NCBI RefSeq assembly: GCF_000015245.1
Contig: NC_008700.1
Coordinates: forward strand, 158,501 to 222,500
Reading direction: 5' to 3'
Length of the DNA: 64,000 nt
Source of the DNA: Shewanella amazonensis SB2B
GTDB taxonomy: Bacteria > Pseudomonadota > Gammaproteobacteria > Enterobacterales > Shewanellaceae
Shown: piece by piece, positions 41,869-51,164 of the stretch
Layout of the letters: each line of letters starts with the position of its first letter
How positions within the stretch are numbered: position 1 is the stretch's first letter
Notes under the pieces: generated by a model
Seen by the model: the letters and a program-made list of their open reading frames with translations, nothing else
Told to the model about the DNA's origin: nothing
Databases searched by the model: none
Program-made: the position numbers and the translations under genes

Positions 41869-43431
41869 ATGAGTGACATCAATCAGGGCGAAGTGCTGGA
41901 ACGCCTGTCCGATGAACTTGGCGTAGAGGCCGAGACCCAGGTAGACGAGGCGTTTCGCTCCAATAGCCGCGAGCGACTGCCCTTTGCCTTTGCCCACCGT
42001 TTTGGCTTGGTGCTCGCCAAAGACGAACAGGGTGTGCTGGGGCTGTATTACACAGACAAAACACCGCTGGCCGCCTTGTTGGAAGTGCGCCGCTACGCCG
42101 GTGAAGCCGTGCCATTGCAACGACTGGAAGCTTCGGCCTTCGAGGCCAGACTGACCCAGGCGTATCAGGCCAATTCTTCTGAAGCGCAGCAGCTGATGGA
42201 AGATATTGGCAATGAGATGGACCTCTTCACCCTGGCCGAAGAGCTGCCTCAGACCGAAGATCTGCTGGAAGGCGACGATGATGCGCCCATTATCCGGCTT
42301 ATCAACGCGCTCCTGTCGGAAGCCATTAAAGAAGAGGCGTCGGACATCCACATCGAGACTTACGAGAAGCAGCTCGTGGTGCGTTTCCGGGTGGATGGGG
42401 TGCTCAAAGAAGTGCTCAAACCCAACCGTAAGCTTTCGTCACTGCTGGTCAGCCGTATCAAGGTAATGGCTCGTCTGGACATCGCAGAAAAACGCGTGCC
42501 ACAGGATGGCCGTATCTCATTGCGTATCGGTGGCCGAGCCGTGGATGTGCGGGTGTCGACCATGCCATCGAGCCACGGTGAACGGGTGGTACTGCGTCTG
42601 CTCGATAAAAATGCCGGTAATCTGGATTTGGCTCAGCTTGGGATGACTGAAACCATTCGCGAGCAATTCGATGAGCTTATCCGCAAGCCCCACGGTATCC
42701 TGCTGGTGACTGGTCCTACAGGTTCGGGTAAGAGTACGACTCTCTACGCGGGCCTCACCGAAATCAATTCCCGTGACACCAACATTCTCACGGTGGAAGA
42801 CCCCATCGAATATGAGCTCGAAGGTATAGGTCAAACCCAGGTCAACACCAAGGTCGACATGACTTTTGCCCGCGGCCTGCGTGCCATTTTGCGTCAGGAC
42901 CCTGATGTGGTGATGATTGGGGAAATCCGGGACCTGGAAACGGCTCAAATCGCGGTGCAGGCGTCCCTTACGGGTCACCTGGTGATTTCTACTCTGCACA
43001 CCAACACTGCATCCGGTGCTATTACTCGATTGCAGGATATGGGGGTTGAGCCCTTCCTGGTGTCGTCCAGTTTGCTCGGTGTATTGGCCCAGCGACTGGT
43101 ACGGACCCTGTGCCCAAGCTGTAAGGCGCCCCATGTGCCCGATGAGCGAGAGCGTGAACTGCTGGGTATTGGCGGTGGTGATGCGGTTATCTACCGCGCC
43201 ACCGGCTGTAAGGCCTGTGGCCATAATGGTTATCGCGGTCGTACCGGTATCCACGAGCTGCTGTTGGTGGATGACACTGTGCGTGAACTTATCCATGGTG
43301 GCAGGGGCGAGCTGGCGATTGAGAAATACATTCGTCAATCGGTTCCCAGCATTCGCCACGATGGTATGCAAAAGGTCCTGGCGGGCATTACCACCCTCGA
43401 AGAAGTACTGCGGGTGACCCGCGAGGAGTAA
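41869..43431 (+). CDS. gspE: Type II secretion ATPase
   Basis: 520 residues: N-terminal domain that binds GspL, then a RecA-like core with Walker A GPTGSGKSTTL, Asp box EDPIEYELEG, Walker B VMIGEIRDLETAQ and HLVISTLHTN. A tetracysteine zinc module, CPSCK ... CKACG, lies in the C-terminal part. It powers pseudopilus assembly. Starts 10 bp after gspD and ends 3 bp before gspF. Confidence 0.97.
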   Translation: MSDINQGEVLERLSDELGVEAETQVDEAFRSNSRERLPFAFAHRFGLVLAKDEQGVLGLYYTDKTPLAALLEVRRYAGEAVPLQRLEASAFEARLTQAYQANSSEAQQLMEDIGNEMDLFTLAEELPQTEDLLEGDDDAPIIRLINALLSEAIKEEASDIHIETYEKQLVVRFRVDGVLKEVLKPNRKLSSLLVSRIKVMARLDIAEKRVPQDGRISLRIGGRAVDVRVSTMPSSHGERVVLRLLDKNAGNLDLAQLGMTETIREQFDELIRKPHGILLVTGPTGSGKSTTLYAGLTEINSRDTNILTVEDPIEYELEGIGQTQVNTKVDMTFARGLRAILRQDPDVVMIGEIRDLETAQIAVQASLTGHLVISTLHTNTASGAITRLQDMGVEPFLVSSSLLGVLAQRLVRTLCPSCKAPHVPDERERELLGIGGGDAVIYRATGCKACGHNGYRGRTGIHELLLVDDTVRELIHGGRGELAIEKYIRQSVPSIRHDGMQKVLAGITTLEEVLRVTREE

Positions 43432-43434
43432 GGC

Positions 43435-44658
43435 ATGCCGGCTTTTGAATACAAGGCGCTCGATGGCAAGGGCAAACAGCAAAAAGGGGTGATTGAGGCA
43501 GACAGTGCCCGTCATGCCCGCAGTCAGCTGCGCGATATGCGTCTGATGCCGCTGGAAATCGAACCTGTTGTCGAAAAGGAAACCAAGGCCAAATCCGTTG
43601 GCTTCAGCCCCTTCAAGCGGGGGATCAGTGTGGCCGAGCTGGCATTGATCACCCGTCAGATTGCCACCCTGGTGGCCTCTGGCTTACCGGTGGAAGAAGC
43701 CCTCAAGGCAGTGGGCCAGCAGTGTGAAAAAGACCGTCTCGCTTCCATGGTGATGGCGGTGCGCTCTCGGGTGGTGGAAGGCTATTCTCTTGCCGACTCC
43801 ATGGCCGAATTCCCTCATATTTTTGATGATTTGTATCGCTCTATGGTGGCCTCGGGTGAAAAATCCGGTCATCTGGAAGTGGTGCTCAATCGTCTGGCCG
43901 ATTACACCGAGCGGCGTCAGCAGCTCAAGTCCAAACTGACCCAAGCCATGATTTACCCTGTGATGCTGACCTTGGTGGCCATTGGCGTGGTCGCCGTGTT
44001 GCTTGCGGCCGTGGTACCCAAGGTGGTGTCTCAGTTTGAACATCTGGGGCAGGAGTTGCCTGCGACCACTAAGGCCCTGATGGCATCGTCAGCCTTTGTG
44101 CAGGACTATGGCTTGTTAATTATGGTCTTGGTCGTGGTCGCCTTTGTGGTGTTTCAGCGTTTGCTCGCCAACGACAACTTCAAGATGAAGTACCATCAGT
44201 TTCTGCTGCGTCTGCCGGTGGTTGGCCGGGTCAGTCGCAGCATCAACACGGCCCGCTTTGCCCGCACCCTGAGTATTCTCAGTGCCAGTGCCGTGCCGCT
44301 GCTGGATGGGATGCGTATCGCCGGAGAGGTGATGCAGAACTTAAGGGTGCGCGAAGCGGTCGAAGAAGCAACGGCCCGAGTGCGCGAGGGGACCAGCCTG
44401 GGGGCGGCCCTGACCAACACCAAGCTGTTTCCGCCCATGATGCTCTATATGATTGCCTCGGGCGAAAAGAGCGGTCAGCTCGAAAACATGCTCGAGCGTG
44501 CTGCGGATAATCAGGACAGGGAATTTGAGGCCAATGTGAATCTGGCGCTGGGGGTATTTCAACCGGCGCTGGTGATCAGCATGGCTGCGGTGGTGCTCTT
44601 TATCGTACTCGCCATCCTGCAACCTATTCTGGAAATGAACAATTTGATTGGTGGCTAA
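43435..44658 (+). CDS. gspF: Type II secretion inner-membrane platform protein F
   Basis: 407 residues with two tandem T2SSF domains (about 70-195 and 275-395), each ending in a membrane helix, including LTLVAIGVVAVLLAAVVPK and LVISMAAVVLFIVLAILQP. The conserved motif SGEKSGHLE / SGEKSGQLE appears once in each copy. It is the polytopic core on which pseudopilus assembly depends. Confidence 0.96.
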   Translation: MPAFEYKALDGKGKQQKGVIEADSARHARSQLRDMRLMPLEIEPVVEKETKAKSVGFSPFKRGISVAELALITRQIATLVASGLPVEEALKAVGQQCEKDRLASMVMAVRSRVVEGYSLADSMAEFPHIFDDLYRSMVASGEKSGHLEVVLNRLADYTERRQQLKSKLTQAMIYPVMLTLVAIGVVAVLLAAVVPKVVSQFEHLGQELPATTKALMASSAFVQDYGLLIMVLVVVAFVVFQRLLANDNFKMKYHQFLLRLPVVGRVSRSINTARFARTLSILSASAVPLLDGMRIAGEVMQNLRVREAVEEATARVREGTSLGAALTNTKLFPPMMLYMIASGEKSGQLENMLERAADNQDREFEANVNLALGVFQPALVISMAAVVLFIVLAILQPILEMNNLIGG

Positions 44659-44695
44659 GTACCACCTCAGCGGTTTTTACAAGGAGAAAGCGTCA

Positions 44696-45127
44696 ATGCA
44701 AAAGCGCAAGCAACAAGGTTTTACCCTGCTGGAAATCATGGTGGTTATCGTGATCTTGGGCCTTCTGGCCGCCATGGTGTTGCCAAACGTGTTGGGTAAC
44801 AAAGAGTCTGCCGACATCAAGAAAGCGGTAGCCGATATCGTCGCTCTGGAAAATGCTCTGGACATGTACAAGCTGGATAACAGCGTCTACCCCACCACTG
44901 AGCAGGGGCTGGATGCTTTAGTACAAAAGCCAATCATGTCCCCTGAGCCGCGTAACTACCGTGACGGTGGCTATGTGAAGCGTCTGCCTCAGGATCCATG
45001 GCGCAGTGATTACATGCTGCTGAGCCCTGGTGAAAACGGCAAAATTGATATCTTCAGTGCCGGCCCAGATATGCAGCCAGGAACCGAGGATGATATCGGT
45101 AACTGGAACCTGCAAAAGTACCAATAA
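44696..45127 (+). CDS. gspG: Major pseudopilin G
   Basis: 143 residues. Prepilin leader QKRKQQG cut before FTLLEIMVVIVILGLLAAM, then a small calcium-binding globular domain (DPWRSDYML, GKIDIFSAGPD, EDDIGNW). Start is the ATG at 44696 with AAGGAG ahead; the longer in-frame reading to 44648 would put a non-leader segment in front. The most abundant pseudopilus subunit. Confidence 0.97.
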   Translation: MQKRKQQGFTLLEIMVVIVILGLLAAMVLPNVLGNKESADIKKAVADIVALENALDMYKLDNSVYPTTEQGLDALVQKPIMSPEPRNYRDGGYVKRLPQDPWRSDYMLLSPGENGKIDIFSAGPDMQPGTEDDIGNWNLQKYQ

Positions 45128-45139
45128 TGCGGGTGTGAT

Positions 45140-45709
45140 GTGAGACAACGCGGTTTTACCCTGATAGAAGTCTTGCTGGTGGTGCTACTGATGGGCATCG
45201 CCGCGGCTTCGATTACCCTGAGTTTGCCGGGCTCCGGGGTAAAACCTGTGCTGGATAAGGCTGCGAGTCAATTTCTCGTGGCCACTGATTTGATTCGGGA
45301 TGAGGCCGTGCTCAGCGGCCAGTTTCTTGGGGTGGTTGTCGATGAGGATAACTACCAGTATGTGGTGTATCACGAAGGCAAGTGGCACAAGCTCGAGAAT
45401 GACAGGTTACTGGCTGCCAAAGCCATGGAACCCGGTATTCGTATGAGCCTGGTGGTGGAAGGCTTACCGCTGGATCAGGAAGAGGAAGACGAATCCTGGT
45501 TTGATGAACCTTTTATCGATGAACCCACGGCCGAGCAAAAAGCCAAAAACCCCGAGCCGCAGATACTGGTATTCCCCAGCGGCGAGATGTCCGCCTTTGA
45601 ATTGACCTTCCTTGGCAGAGACGATGTGGGCCAGGAAGTCGACGTGCTGATAAGCGGTGATGCTCTGGGTCGACTCAAGCTGGGGAGGGGTGACGATGAA
45701 ACGCCTTAA
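45140..45709 (+). CDS. gspH: Minor pseudopilin H
   Basis: 189 residues. GTG start; leader RQRG before FTLIEVLLVVLLMGIAAASI. The globular part is acidic in the middle (QEEEDESWFDEPFIDEP) and ends in FLGRDDVGQEVDVLISGDALG. It overlaps the start of gspI by 14 bp. Confidence 0.92.
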   Translation: MRQRGFTLIEVLLVVLLMGIAAASITLSLPGSGVKPVLDKAASQFLVATDLIRDEAVLSGQFLGVVVDEDNYQYVVYHEGKWHKLENDRLLAAKAMEPGIRMSLVVEGLPLDQEEEDESWFDEPFIDEPTAEQKAKNPEPQILVFPSGEMSAFELTFLGRDDVGQEVDVLISGDALGRLKLGRGDDETP

Positions 45710-46097
45710 CTCGCAACCTCAGACTGGGAAGATGAAATCGCGGGGGATGACGCTGCTGGAAGTCATGATGGCACTGGTCATCTTTTCCATCGCTGCCATC
45801 TCGCTGACCAAGAGTATGAGTGAGATGATGGGCAATCTGCCCATTCTCGAAGAGCGTACCCTGGCACAATGGGTCGCTGACAATCAGATGGTGGATGCCA
45901 AACTGGAAAAAGGCTTCCCCTCCATTGGTAAAAAAGACGGCGAAGTGGAATTGGCTGGACGTACCTGGTACTGGCGCAAAGAAGTGGTAAAGACCACAGA
46001 TGATAATTTTCGCATGATCCGCATTAAGGTCAGCGACGATGACAGATATTCACGGACTCTGGCCGAGATAAGCACTTATGTCTTTAAGAGAGAATAA
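45696..46097 (+). CDS. gspI: Minor pseudopilin I
   Basis: About 133 residues with a longer leader than usual; the processed end is MTLLEVMMALVIFSIAAIS after KSRG. The ATG at 45696 has GGAGGGG 5-11 bp upstream; an ATG 12 codons on gives a standard short leader and is the alternative. GspI starts the tip complex with GspJ and GspK. Confidence 0.92.
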   Translation: MKRLNSQPQTGKMKSRGMTLLEVMMALVIFSIAAISLTKSMSEMMGNLPILEERTLAQWVADNQMVDAKLEKGFPSIGKKDGEVELAGRTWYWRKEVVKTTDDNFRMIRIKVSDDDRYSRTLAEISTYVFKRE

Positions 46098-46857
46098 GCC
46101 TCAGCGGGGTTTTACCCTGATTGAGATGCTGCTGGCCATTGCCATCTTTGCCTTGTTGGGGCTGGCGGCAAATGCGGTGCTGGGGACTGTGCTGAAAAAT
46201 GATGAAGTGACTCAGGATTTCAGCAACCGATTGCGTTACCTGCAGCAGGGATTTGGTGCCATTGAGCGTGATTTGGGGCAAATGGTGGCCCGCACACCGA
46301 GACTGCTGGAAGGCGGCCGTGGCACAACAGTGCTTCAGTCGGGCAGCGATATGCTGGATAGCGAGAGTGAGGCCTTGTCCTTTTTTCGCATCGGTTGGCT
46401 CAATCCCGATGGCAAGTTGCCCAGAGGCAGTTTGCAGTCCGTGGCGTATGTGGTTATTGCGGGCAAGTTGGAGCGTTGGTACTACCCGTATCCGGAACCT
46501 GAGTTTGGGGCACAGCCGCTGAAAACCGTGCTCTTTGATAAGGTGTTGTCGGTGGAGTACGCCTTCTTTGTGGGTGATAAGTGGGAAAAGCGTATCGAGG
46601 CGACCACCCTGCCGGAGGCCATTGCCATGGAAGTCGAACTTGAGGGCATAGGCAAAATCCAGCGTAAGTTTTTGCTGCCCAAAGGCAGTATGCCCAAGTC
46701 AGATGATGACGAGGGTAAAGACAAGGGTGACGACAGTTCAGGTGACGGCACCGAAAATGGCAGTGGCAACAGCCCGGGTAACGGCTCCGGAGCAGGCAAG
46801 GGCAATCCCGATGAGTCAGAGGACGATAACGGTCCCCGTGGCAGGGAGGACATCTGA
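46078..46857 (+). CDS. gspJ: Minor pseudopilin J with acidic Gly/Ser tail
   Basis: 259 residues: leader ENKPQRG before FTLIEMLLAIAIFALLGLA, and a J-type globular domain up to about residue 200. From about 201 on it has a low-complexity tail of Asp, Glu, Gly, Ser and Asn (SDDDEGKDKGDDSSGDG start), which is longer than in most GspJ proteins. Starts inside the end of gspI; its stop overlaps the gspK start. Confidence 0.92.
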   Translation: MSLRENKPQRGFTLIEMLLAIAIFALLGLAANAVLGTVLKNDEVTQDFSNRLRYLQQGFGAIERDLGQMVARTPRLLEGGRGTTVLQSGSDMLDSESEALSFFRIGWLNPDGKLPRGSLQSVAYVVIAGKLERWYYPYPEPEFGAQPLKTVLFDKVLSVEYAFFVGDKWEKRIEATTLPEAIAMEVELEGIGKIQRKFLLPKGSMPKSDDDEGKDKGDDSSGDGTENGSGNSPGNGSGAGKGNPDESEDDNGPRGREDI

Positions 46858-47831
46858 TGCGTAAACAGCGTGGTGTCGCTCTCATCGTGGTTTTACTGAT
46901 TATCGCCATCGTGGCTGTGATAGCCACCAACGTGACGGCACGTAACCAAATCAGTATGCGCCGCACCATGAATCTGGCCCAGTACGATCAGGGTTACTGG
47001 TACGCACTCTCTGCCGAGGAGTTGGCCCGCAAGGTGCTTAAACAGGACTTGGATGACAGCGAAGGCAAGGTGCATCTGCAGCAGTACTGGGCACTCGCCA
47101 ACGTGGTGTTTCCGGTACAGGGCGGGGAAATCGCCGGCAAGATTTCTGATATGCGGGCCTGTTTTAATCTCAACGCCCTGTCAGTGGAATCAAAAGAGGT
47201 CGAAAACGGGCAACCCCAGTTGCCGCTGGCGGCCAAGCAGTTCAAAGCCTTGCTGGTGGCTTTGGGTGTGGATGATTTTGGCGCCGAGCGCCTGACCCAT
47301 ACCCTGAAAGATTATTTGGATGAAGACACTGTCACCAGCCCCTTTGGTGCAGAGGATGCGGAGTACGAGTCCAGGCCTGCGCCTTACCGCGCGGCCAATA
47401 CTCTGATGAATCACAAGAGTGAACTCAGGGCCGTGATTGGATTTACCGAAGAGGTGTACCGCAATCTGTCACCTTATGTGTGTGCCATACCGGGCAATGA
47501 CAGACAGTTGCTGAACATCAACACCCTCAAGGTAGAGCAGGCTGCACTTCTGGTGGGTATGCTGGACGGGCAGCTCAGTGTGGGTGAGGCCGAAAGCATT
47601 ATCAATCAGCGGCCATCGGAAGGGTTCGACAATCTGGATGAGTTTTGGCAACTGACCAGCGTAAAACCGGACGATAAGCTCAAGTCCAGCATAGTGCTCG
47701 ACAGCAAGTTCTTTCTGCTGGAGGCGGGCTCGAAATTGGATGACCGGATTTTCAGGCTCGACAGCGTGCTGGCCCGAACGAGTGGTAACCATATGGACAC
47801 CCTGACACGCCAATACGGCGGCCAGCAATAG
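46857..47831 (+). CDS. gspK: Minor pseudopilin K
   Basis: 324 residues. Leader RKQRG before VALIVVLLIIAIVAVIATN; as usual for GspK, position 5 is not Glu. The large alpha domain carries DYLDED, LLNINTLKVEQAALLV and a final region with two helical modules. It caps the pseudopilus tip. ATG overlaps the gspJ stop (TGATG). Confidence 0.95.
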   Translation: MRKQRGVALIVVLLIIAIVAVIATNVTARNQISMRRTMNLAQYDQGYWYALSAEELARKVLKQDLDDSEGKVHLQQYWALANVVFPVQGGEIAGKISDMRACFNLNALSVESKEVENGQPQLPLAAKQFKALLVALGVDDFGAERLTHTLKDYLDEDTVTSPFGAEDAEYESRPAPYRAANTLMNHKSELRAVIGFTEEVYRNLSPYVCAIPGNDRQLLNINTLKVEQAALLVGMLDGQLSVGEAESIINQRPSEGFDNLDEFWQLTSVKPDDKLKSSIVLDSKFFLLEAGSKLDDRIFRLDSVLARTSGNHMDTLTRQYGGQQ

Positions 47832-47883
47832 CGCATGGTGATACAGAATAACAATACAGCCTCCCCAAAGCGGGGGCCGGAGA

Positions 47884-49080
47884 ATGACAGTGAGTGAAAG
47901 GCTATTTATCCGCCTGGGCACCAAGGCTCAGGACAGCTGTTCCTGGCTGATTTGGTCTGAGCAGGAGCAGGAGATTATCGCCTCGGGAGAATTACCGGGC
48001 GCCGAGTCTCTCGCCAGCCTGACGGAAAGGGCGGGCAACCGTCCGGTAGACATTCTGGTGCCTGCGTCCAGCATGACCCTGACAGAAATACATTTGCCTG
48101 AAAAAGGCCAGCGTCAGGCGCTCAAGGCTTTGCCATTCATGCTGGAAGAAAACATCGCCCAGGACGTGGATGATATGCATTTTGTGGTGGGGAGCCGCGA
48201 TGGTGAGCGCCTGTCCGTGGCCGCTGTTGCCCACGAGCAGATGCAAACCTGGCTTGGCTGGCTGGCCGACGCTGGTCTGAAGGCGCGCAGGCTGGTACCT
48301 GACTGTCTGGCTCTGCCACTGGAAAGCTGTGAATGGGCGGCCATGTTGATGGGGCAGGAGCTCCTGGTGCGTACCGGTAAAGGCTCGGGCCTTAATCTGC
48401 CACAGGACTGGTTGCCGGTGGCCTTGCCCATGATGCTTGCCGATAAAGATACGGCGCCTTCAGTGGCCACTTACAACGACATGAATATCCCCGGCGCCGA
48501 TGTCAAACCGCAAACCCTGGACCTGCCCATGCTGGTGCTGGCCCGTGGCGTATTGCAGGCGCCGATGAATCTGCTGACCGGCAGCTATAAACCAAAGCGT
48601 GAGCTCAGCAAACATCTGTTGCAGTGGAAGAGTGCCCTCATCGTCGTGGCGGTAGCGCTCTTGTTGTCGCTGGTGAACAAGGGACTGACCATCTACCAGG
48701 TTGGCACTCAGGCGGAGGTGCTCAAGGCCGAGAGTGAGGCAATCTACCGTCAGGTTGTGCCCGGTTCGAGTCGTATCGTTAACCTGCGTTCTCAGTTGGA
48801 CAATGAAGTACGCAAGTTATCCGGTAGCGGCAGCGGTGCTGAATTTTTCAGCATGCTGCAACGTTTGAAAACGTCTTTTGCGGCCGTGCCTGAATTGAAA
48901 CCCAACAGCCTGCGTTTTGACAGTGCCCGCAGTGAAATTCGCATGCAGGTGACCGCAAAGGACTATGCCCAAATAGAAAAATTCAAAGAACTGGTGGGCA
49001 AAGATTTTGAGCTGGAAGCCGGTGCCATGAACAGCAGTGACGAGGCAGTCACCAGCACCCTGACCTTGAGGAGTCGCTAA
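47884..49080 (+). CDS. gspL: Type II secretion protein L
   Basis: 398 residues: actin-like cytoplasmic domain (about 1-235) that binds GspE, one membrane helix (about 250-267, SALIVVAVALLLSLV), and a ferredoxin-like periplasmic domain. GGAG precedes the ATG. Contacts GspM and GspE. Confidence 0.95.
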   Translation: MTVSERLFIRLGTKAQDSCSWLIWSEQEQEIIASGELPGAESLASLTERAGNRPVDILVPASSMTLTEIHLPEKGQRQALKALPFMLEENIAQDVDDMHFVVGSRDGERLSVAAVAHEQMQTWLGWLADAGLKARRLVPDCLALPLESCEWAAMLMGQELLVRTGKGSGLNLPQDWLPVALPMMLADKDTAPSVATYNDMNIPGADVKPQTLDLPMLVLARGVLQAPMNLLTGSYKPKRELSKHLLQWKSALIVVAVALLLSLVNKGLTIYQVGTQAEVLKAESEAIYRQVVPGSSRIVNLRSQLDNEVRKLSGSGSGAEFFSMLQRLKTSFAAVPELKPNSLRFDSARSEIRMQVTAKDYAQIEKFKELVGKDFELEAGAMNSSDEAVTSTLTLRSR

Positions 49081-49081
49081 G

Positions 49082-49558
49082 ATGGATAAGCTGAAAGCCT
49101 GGTGGGATGGCTTGGCAACCCGGGAGCAGCAACTGGTTGGAGCCGGTGGATTTATGCTCGTTATCGCCGTGTTTTATTTCGGCATCTGGAGCCCGATCTC
49201 GAATGCTGAAGAGGCGGCGCTGGGGCGGCTCAAAGCGCAGCAGCAAACCCTGAGCTATGTAAAAGACACTGCCAACCGCCTTGCCGGTTTACGCCAAAGT
49301 GGCAGTCGTCCGTCACTGACCGGCAGCATGACCAACGTGGTGAACCAAACCGCCAGCCGTTATGGGCTGACCATAACCCGCATGCAACCTCAGGGAAATA
49401 AAATCCAGCTATGGATGGATGATGTTCCCTTCGATGCCTTGCTCGGTTATCTGGGCGATCTGGTGCAGCAAAAAGGTCTGTCGCTGGAGTTGCTGGATGT
49501 GGGTGAAACCGATACCCCCGGAATGGTGAAAGTTCGTCGTATTCAATTGGCCCAATAA
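49082..49558 (+). CDS. gspM: Type II secretion protein M
   Basis: 158 residues: short cytoplasmic start, one membrane helix (about 17-37, VGAGGFMLVIAVFYF), and a small periplasmic ferredoxin-like domain with a coiled stretch. Partner of GspL. Begins 2 bp after gspL. Confidence 0.94.
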   Translation: MDKLKAWWDGLATREQQLVGAGGFMLVIAVFYFGIWSPISNAEEAALGRLKAQQQTLSYVKDTANRLAGLRQSGSRPSLTGSMTNVVNQTASRYGLTITRMQPQGNKIQLWMDDVPFDALLGYLGDLVQQKGLSLELLDVGETDTPGMVKVRRIQLAQ

Positions 49559-49577
49559 GGGCAAAAGGGTTTAGCGA

Positions 49578-50333
49578 GTGTTTAAAAAGATTGTCATTGG
49601 CATACTCCTGTATGTGGTATTTCTGATTGTGCTGCTGCCGGCCTCTCTGGTGGTGGCGCTTGCACCTCTGCCGCAGGGCATCAGCATTGGCGGTGTAACA
49701 GGTACCTTGTGGCAGGGTGAAGCGGCCACCGTTCAAATTAAAGACAGGCAACTTGAGCAGGTTAAATGGGATATACATGCCCTTAAGTTGCTCACAGGTG
49801 CCTTGGCAGCGGATGTGCAGATCGGTGGCAGGACTTCGGCGCTGCAGATGAAAGGCGAGCTTGGCTGGTCATTCTCTGGCGTTCATGTTGCCAATCTTAA
49901 GCTAGACACAGGGCACGGTTTTTTACTGGCTAACACCAGGCTGCCGTTTGGCGCGAAGGTGCAGGGCGATGTCAGCCTGATGTTAACCGAATATCGTCAG
50001 GGGCAGCCTTTATGCGACAGCCTTGCTGGCAAGGTATTTATTCAAAACGCCAATCTTACCAACCAATTTGGTGAGTATCCCCTGGGCAGCGTTGAGTTGA
50101 ATCTCGCCTGCGATGCCGGACAGGTGCAGCTGCTCGCCATGGAAGATAAAAACCAGCTGGGTCTGACGGGGACTGTGCTGCTGGCTGACGCGGGTAAGCT
50201 GGTGGTGAAGGCTAAAATCCGTGAAACCGATTTTCAGACAGAAGATATGAAAAAGGCACTGGCGTTCCTTGGCCGCAAAGATGCCGAGGGTTACTACCCG
50301 CTGGTTTGGCAGGGCAAGGTGCCCGGGCTCTGA
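49578..50333 (+). CDS. gspN: Type II secretion protein N
   Basis: 251 residues with an N-terminal membrane anchor (ILLYVVFLIVLLPASLVVAL) and a periplasmic beta-rich domain (SIGGVTGTLWQGEA, VKWDIHALKLLTGALAADV). GspN is not present in all T2SS; its exact role is not settled. GTG start. It ends the operon, just ahead of a terminator. Confidence 0.9.
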   Translation: MFKKIVIGILLYVVFLIVLLPASLVVALAPLPQGISIGGVTGTLWQGEAATVQIKDRQLEQVKWDIHALKLLTGALAADVQIGGRTSALQMKGELGWSFSGVHVANLKLDTGHGFLLANTRLPFGAKVQGDVSLMLTEYRQGQPLCDSLAGKVFIQNANLTNQFGEYPLGSVELNLACDAGQVQLLAMEDKNQLGLTGTVLLADAGKLVVKAKIRETDFQTEDMKKALAFLGRKDAEGYYPLVWQGKVPGL

Positions 50334-50345
50334 TTGAGTCAGCAA

Positions 50346-50374
50346 TAAAAAAGGCGCTTGTGGCGCCTTTTTTA
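50346..50374. terminator. terminator at the end of the gsp operon
   Basis: Stem aaaaggcgc / gcgcctttt with flanking A- and T-runs; also faces the converging four-cysteine gene. Confidence 0.88.
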
Positions 50375-51103
50375 TTAATCAGAACTATCTCTGTCGGAGA
50401 CAAAAGTGCCAGCATGGATAAACACTATGTACTTGGCCTTGCCTGGCTCTTTTTCGCTTTCCATCATGGCGTTGAAATCCACGTTCCTGAGTAACTGGGT
50501 CCTGGCTTGGCGCAGGCTCTCAACGTTGTTGTAGGCGATTGTGACTGCGCATAGCCTCGAATCGCAGACGATGGGCTCGACATTGATATCAGGGAACTGC
50601 TGATAGACAGTGTCCTGATTGCGTTCGAGTTGGTGTTGCACGCTCATGGATCGCTCGTTTTTATCGCCTTTACCCAACCACGTAACGAACACGTCAAAAT
50701 TATTGGCACTGAGCAGGGCGCTGACCTCGTCAATATACACATGGCCGTTGTGATTCAGCAGGAGCGGACCGAAGTCTGTCACCCCACTGAGTTCACAGTG
50801 GCTTTCAGAATACGCGGCTTCACATACTCGAGCCTTGGCGGCAAGTTGCTGCTGATGATCGACTGTCGCGGTTGTCGTCCCTGCCTCGTTAGTTTCCGTT
50901 GAGTGTGAGAAGTCGTGGGGTGCTTTGATTGCTGCTGCAACTGTGTCCGTTTGCCCGCTTACTGAATGTAGGGGGGCCGTTGCGGCAGCAGATGCAGGCA
51001 CGGGCGATACAAGGTCGTTAGCCGACTGGTCTTGGTCGTTCAGCAGAAGACCGATTGCGATGCCTGCAATCAAGACGAGAAGTAGTGGAAGGGCTTTTCT
51101 CAT
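50375..51103 (-). CDS. unknown signal-anchored protein, four-cysteine paralog A
   Basis: 242 residues: N-terminal hydrophobic segment (LLLVLIAGIAIGLLL) after a short basic start; a low-complexity Ala/Thr/Ser linker (to about 90); then a domain with the pattern C-x8-C-E-L-S, a shared TDFGPLLLN motif, ALLSANNFDVFVTWLG and C-DSRL-C. The same order occurs in the next gene. No family recognised. It could be a periplasmic or secreted protein using T2SS, or a membrane-anchored one. The ATG at 51103 is chosen; a GTG two codons earlier is in frame. 61 bp separate the two paralogs. Confidence 0.8.
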   Translation of the reverse strand: MRKALPLLLVLIAGIAIGLLLNDQDQSANDLVSPVPASAAATAPLHSVSGQTDTVAAAIKAPHDFSHSTETNEAGTTTATVDHQQQLAAKARVCEAAYSESHCELSGVTDFGPLLLNHNGHVYIDEVSALLSANNFDVFVTWLGKGDKNERSMSVQHQLERNQDTVYQQFPDINVEPIVCDSRLCAVTIAYNNVESLRQARTQLLRNVDFNAMMESEKEPGKAKYIVFIHAGTFVSDRDSSD

Positions 51104-51164
51104 ATTCACTTCATCTATTCATTGCGTCATATAGGGTGTCTCGTCTTGGCTAGAGTCTTTTTTA

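Noticed and set aside
42517..43515. Minus-strand frame across gspE
   Set aside because: Overlaps the ATPase gene completely; Walker motifs are on the plus strand.
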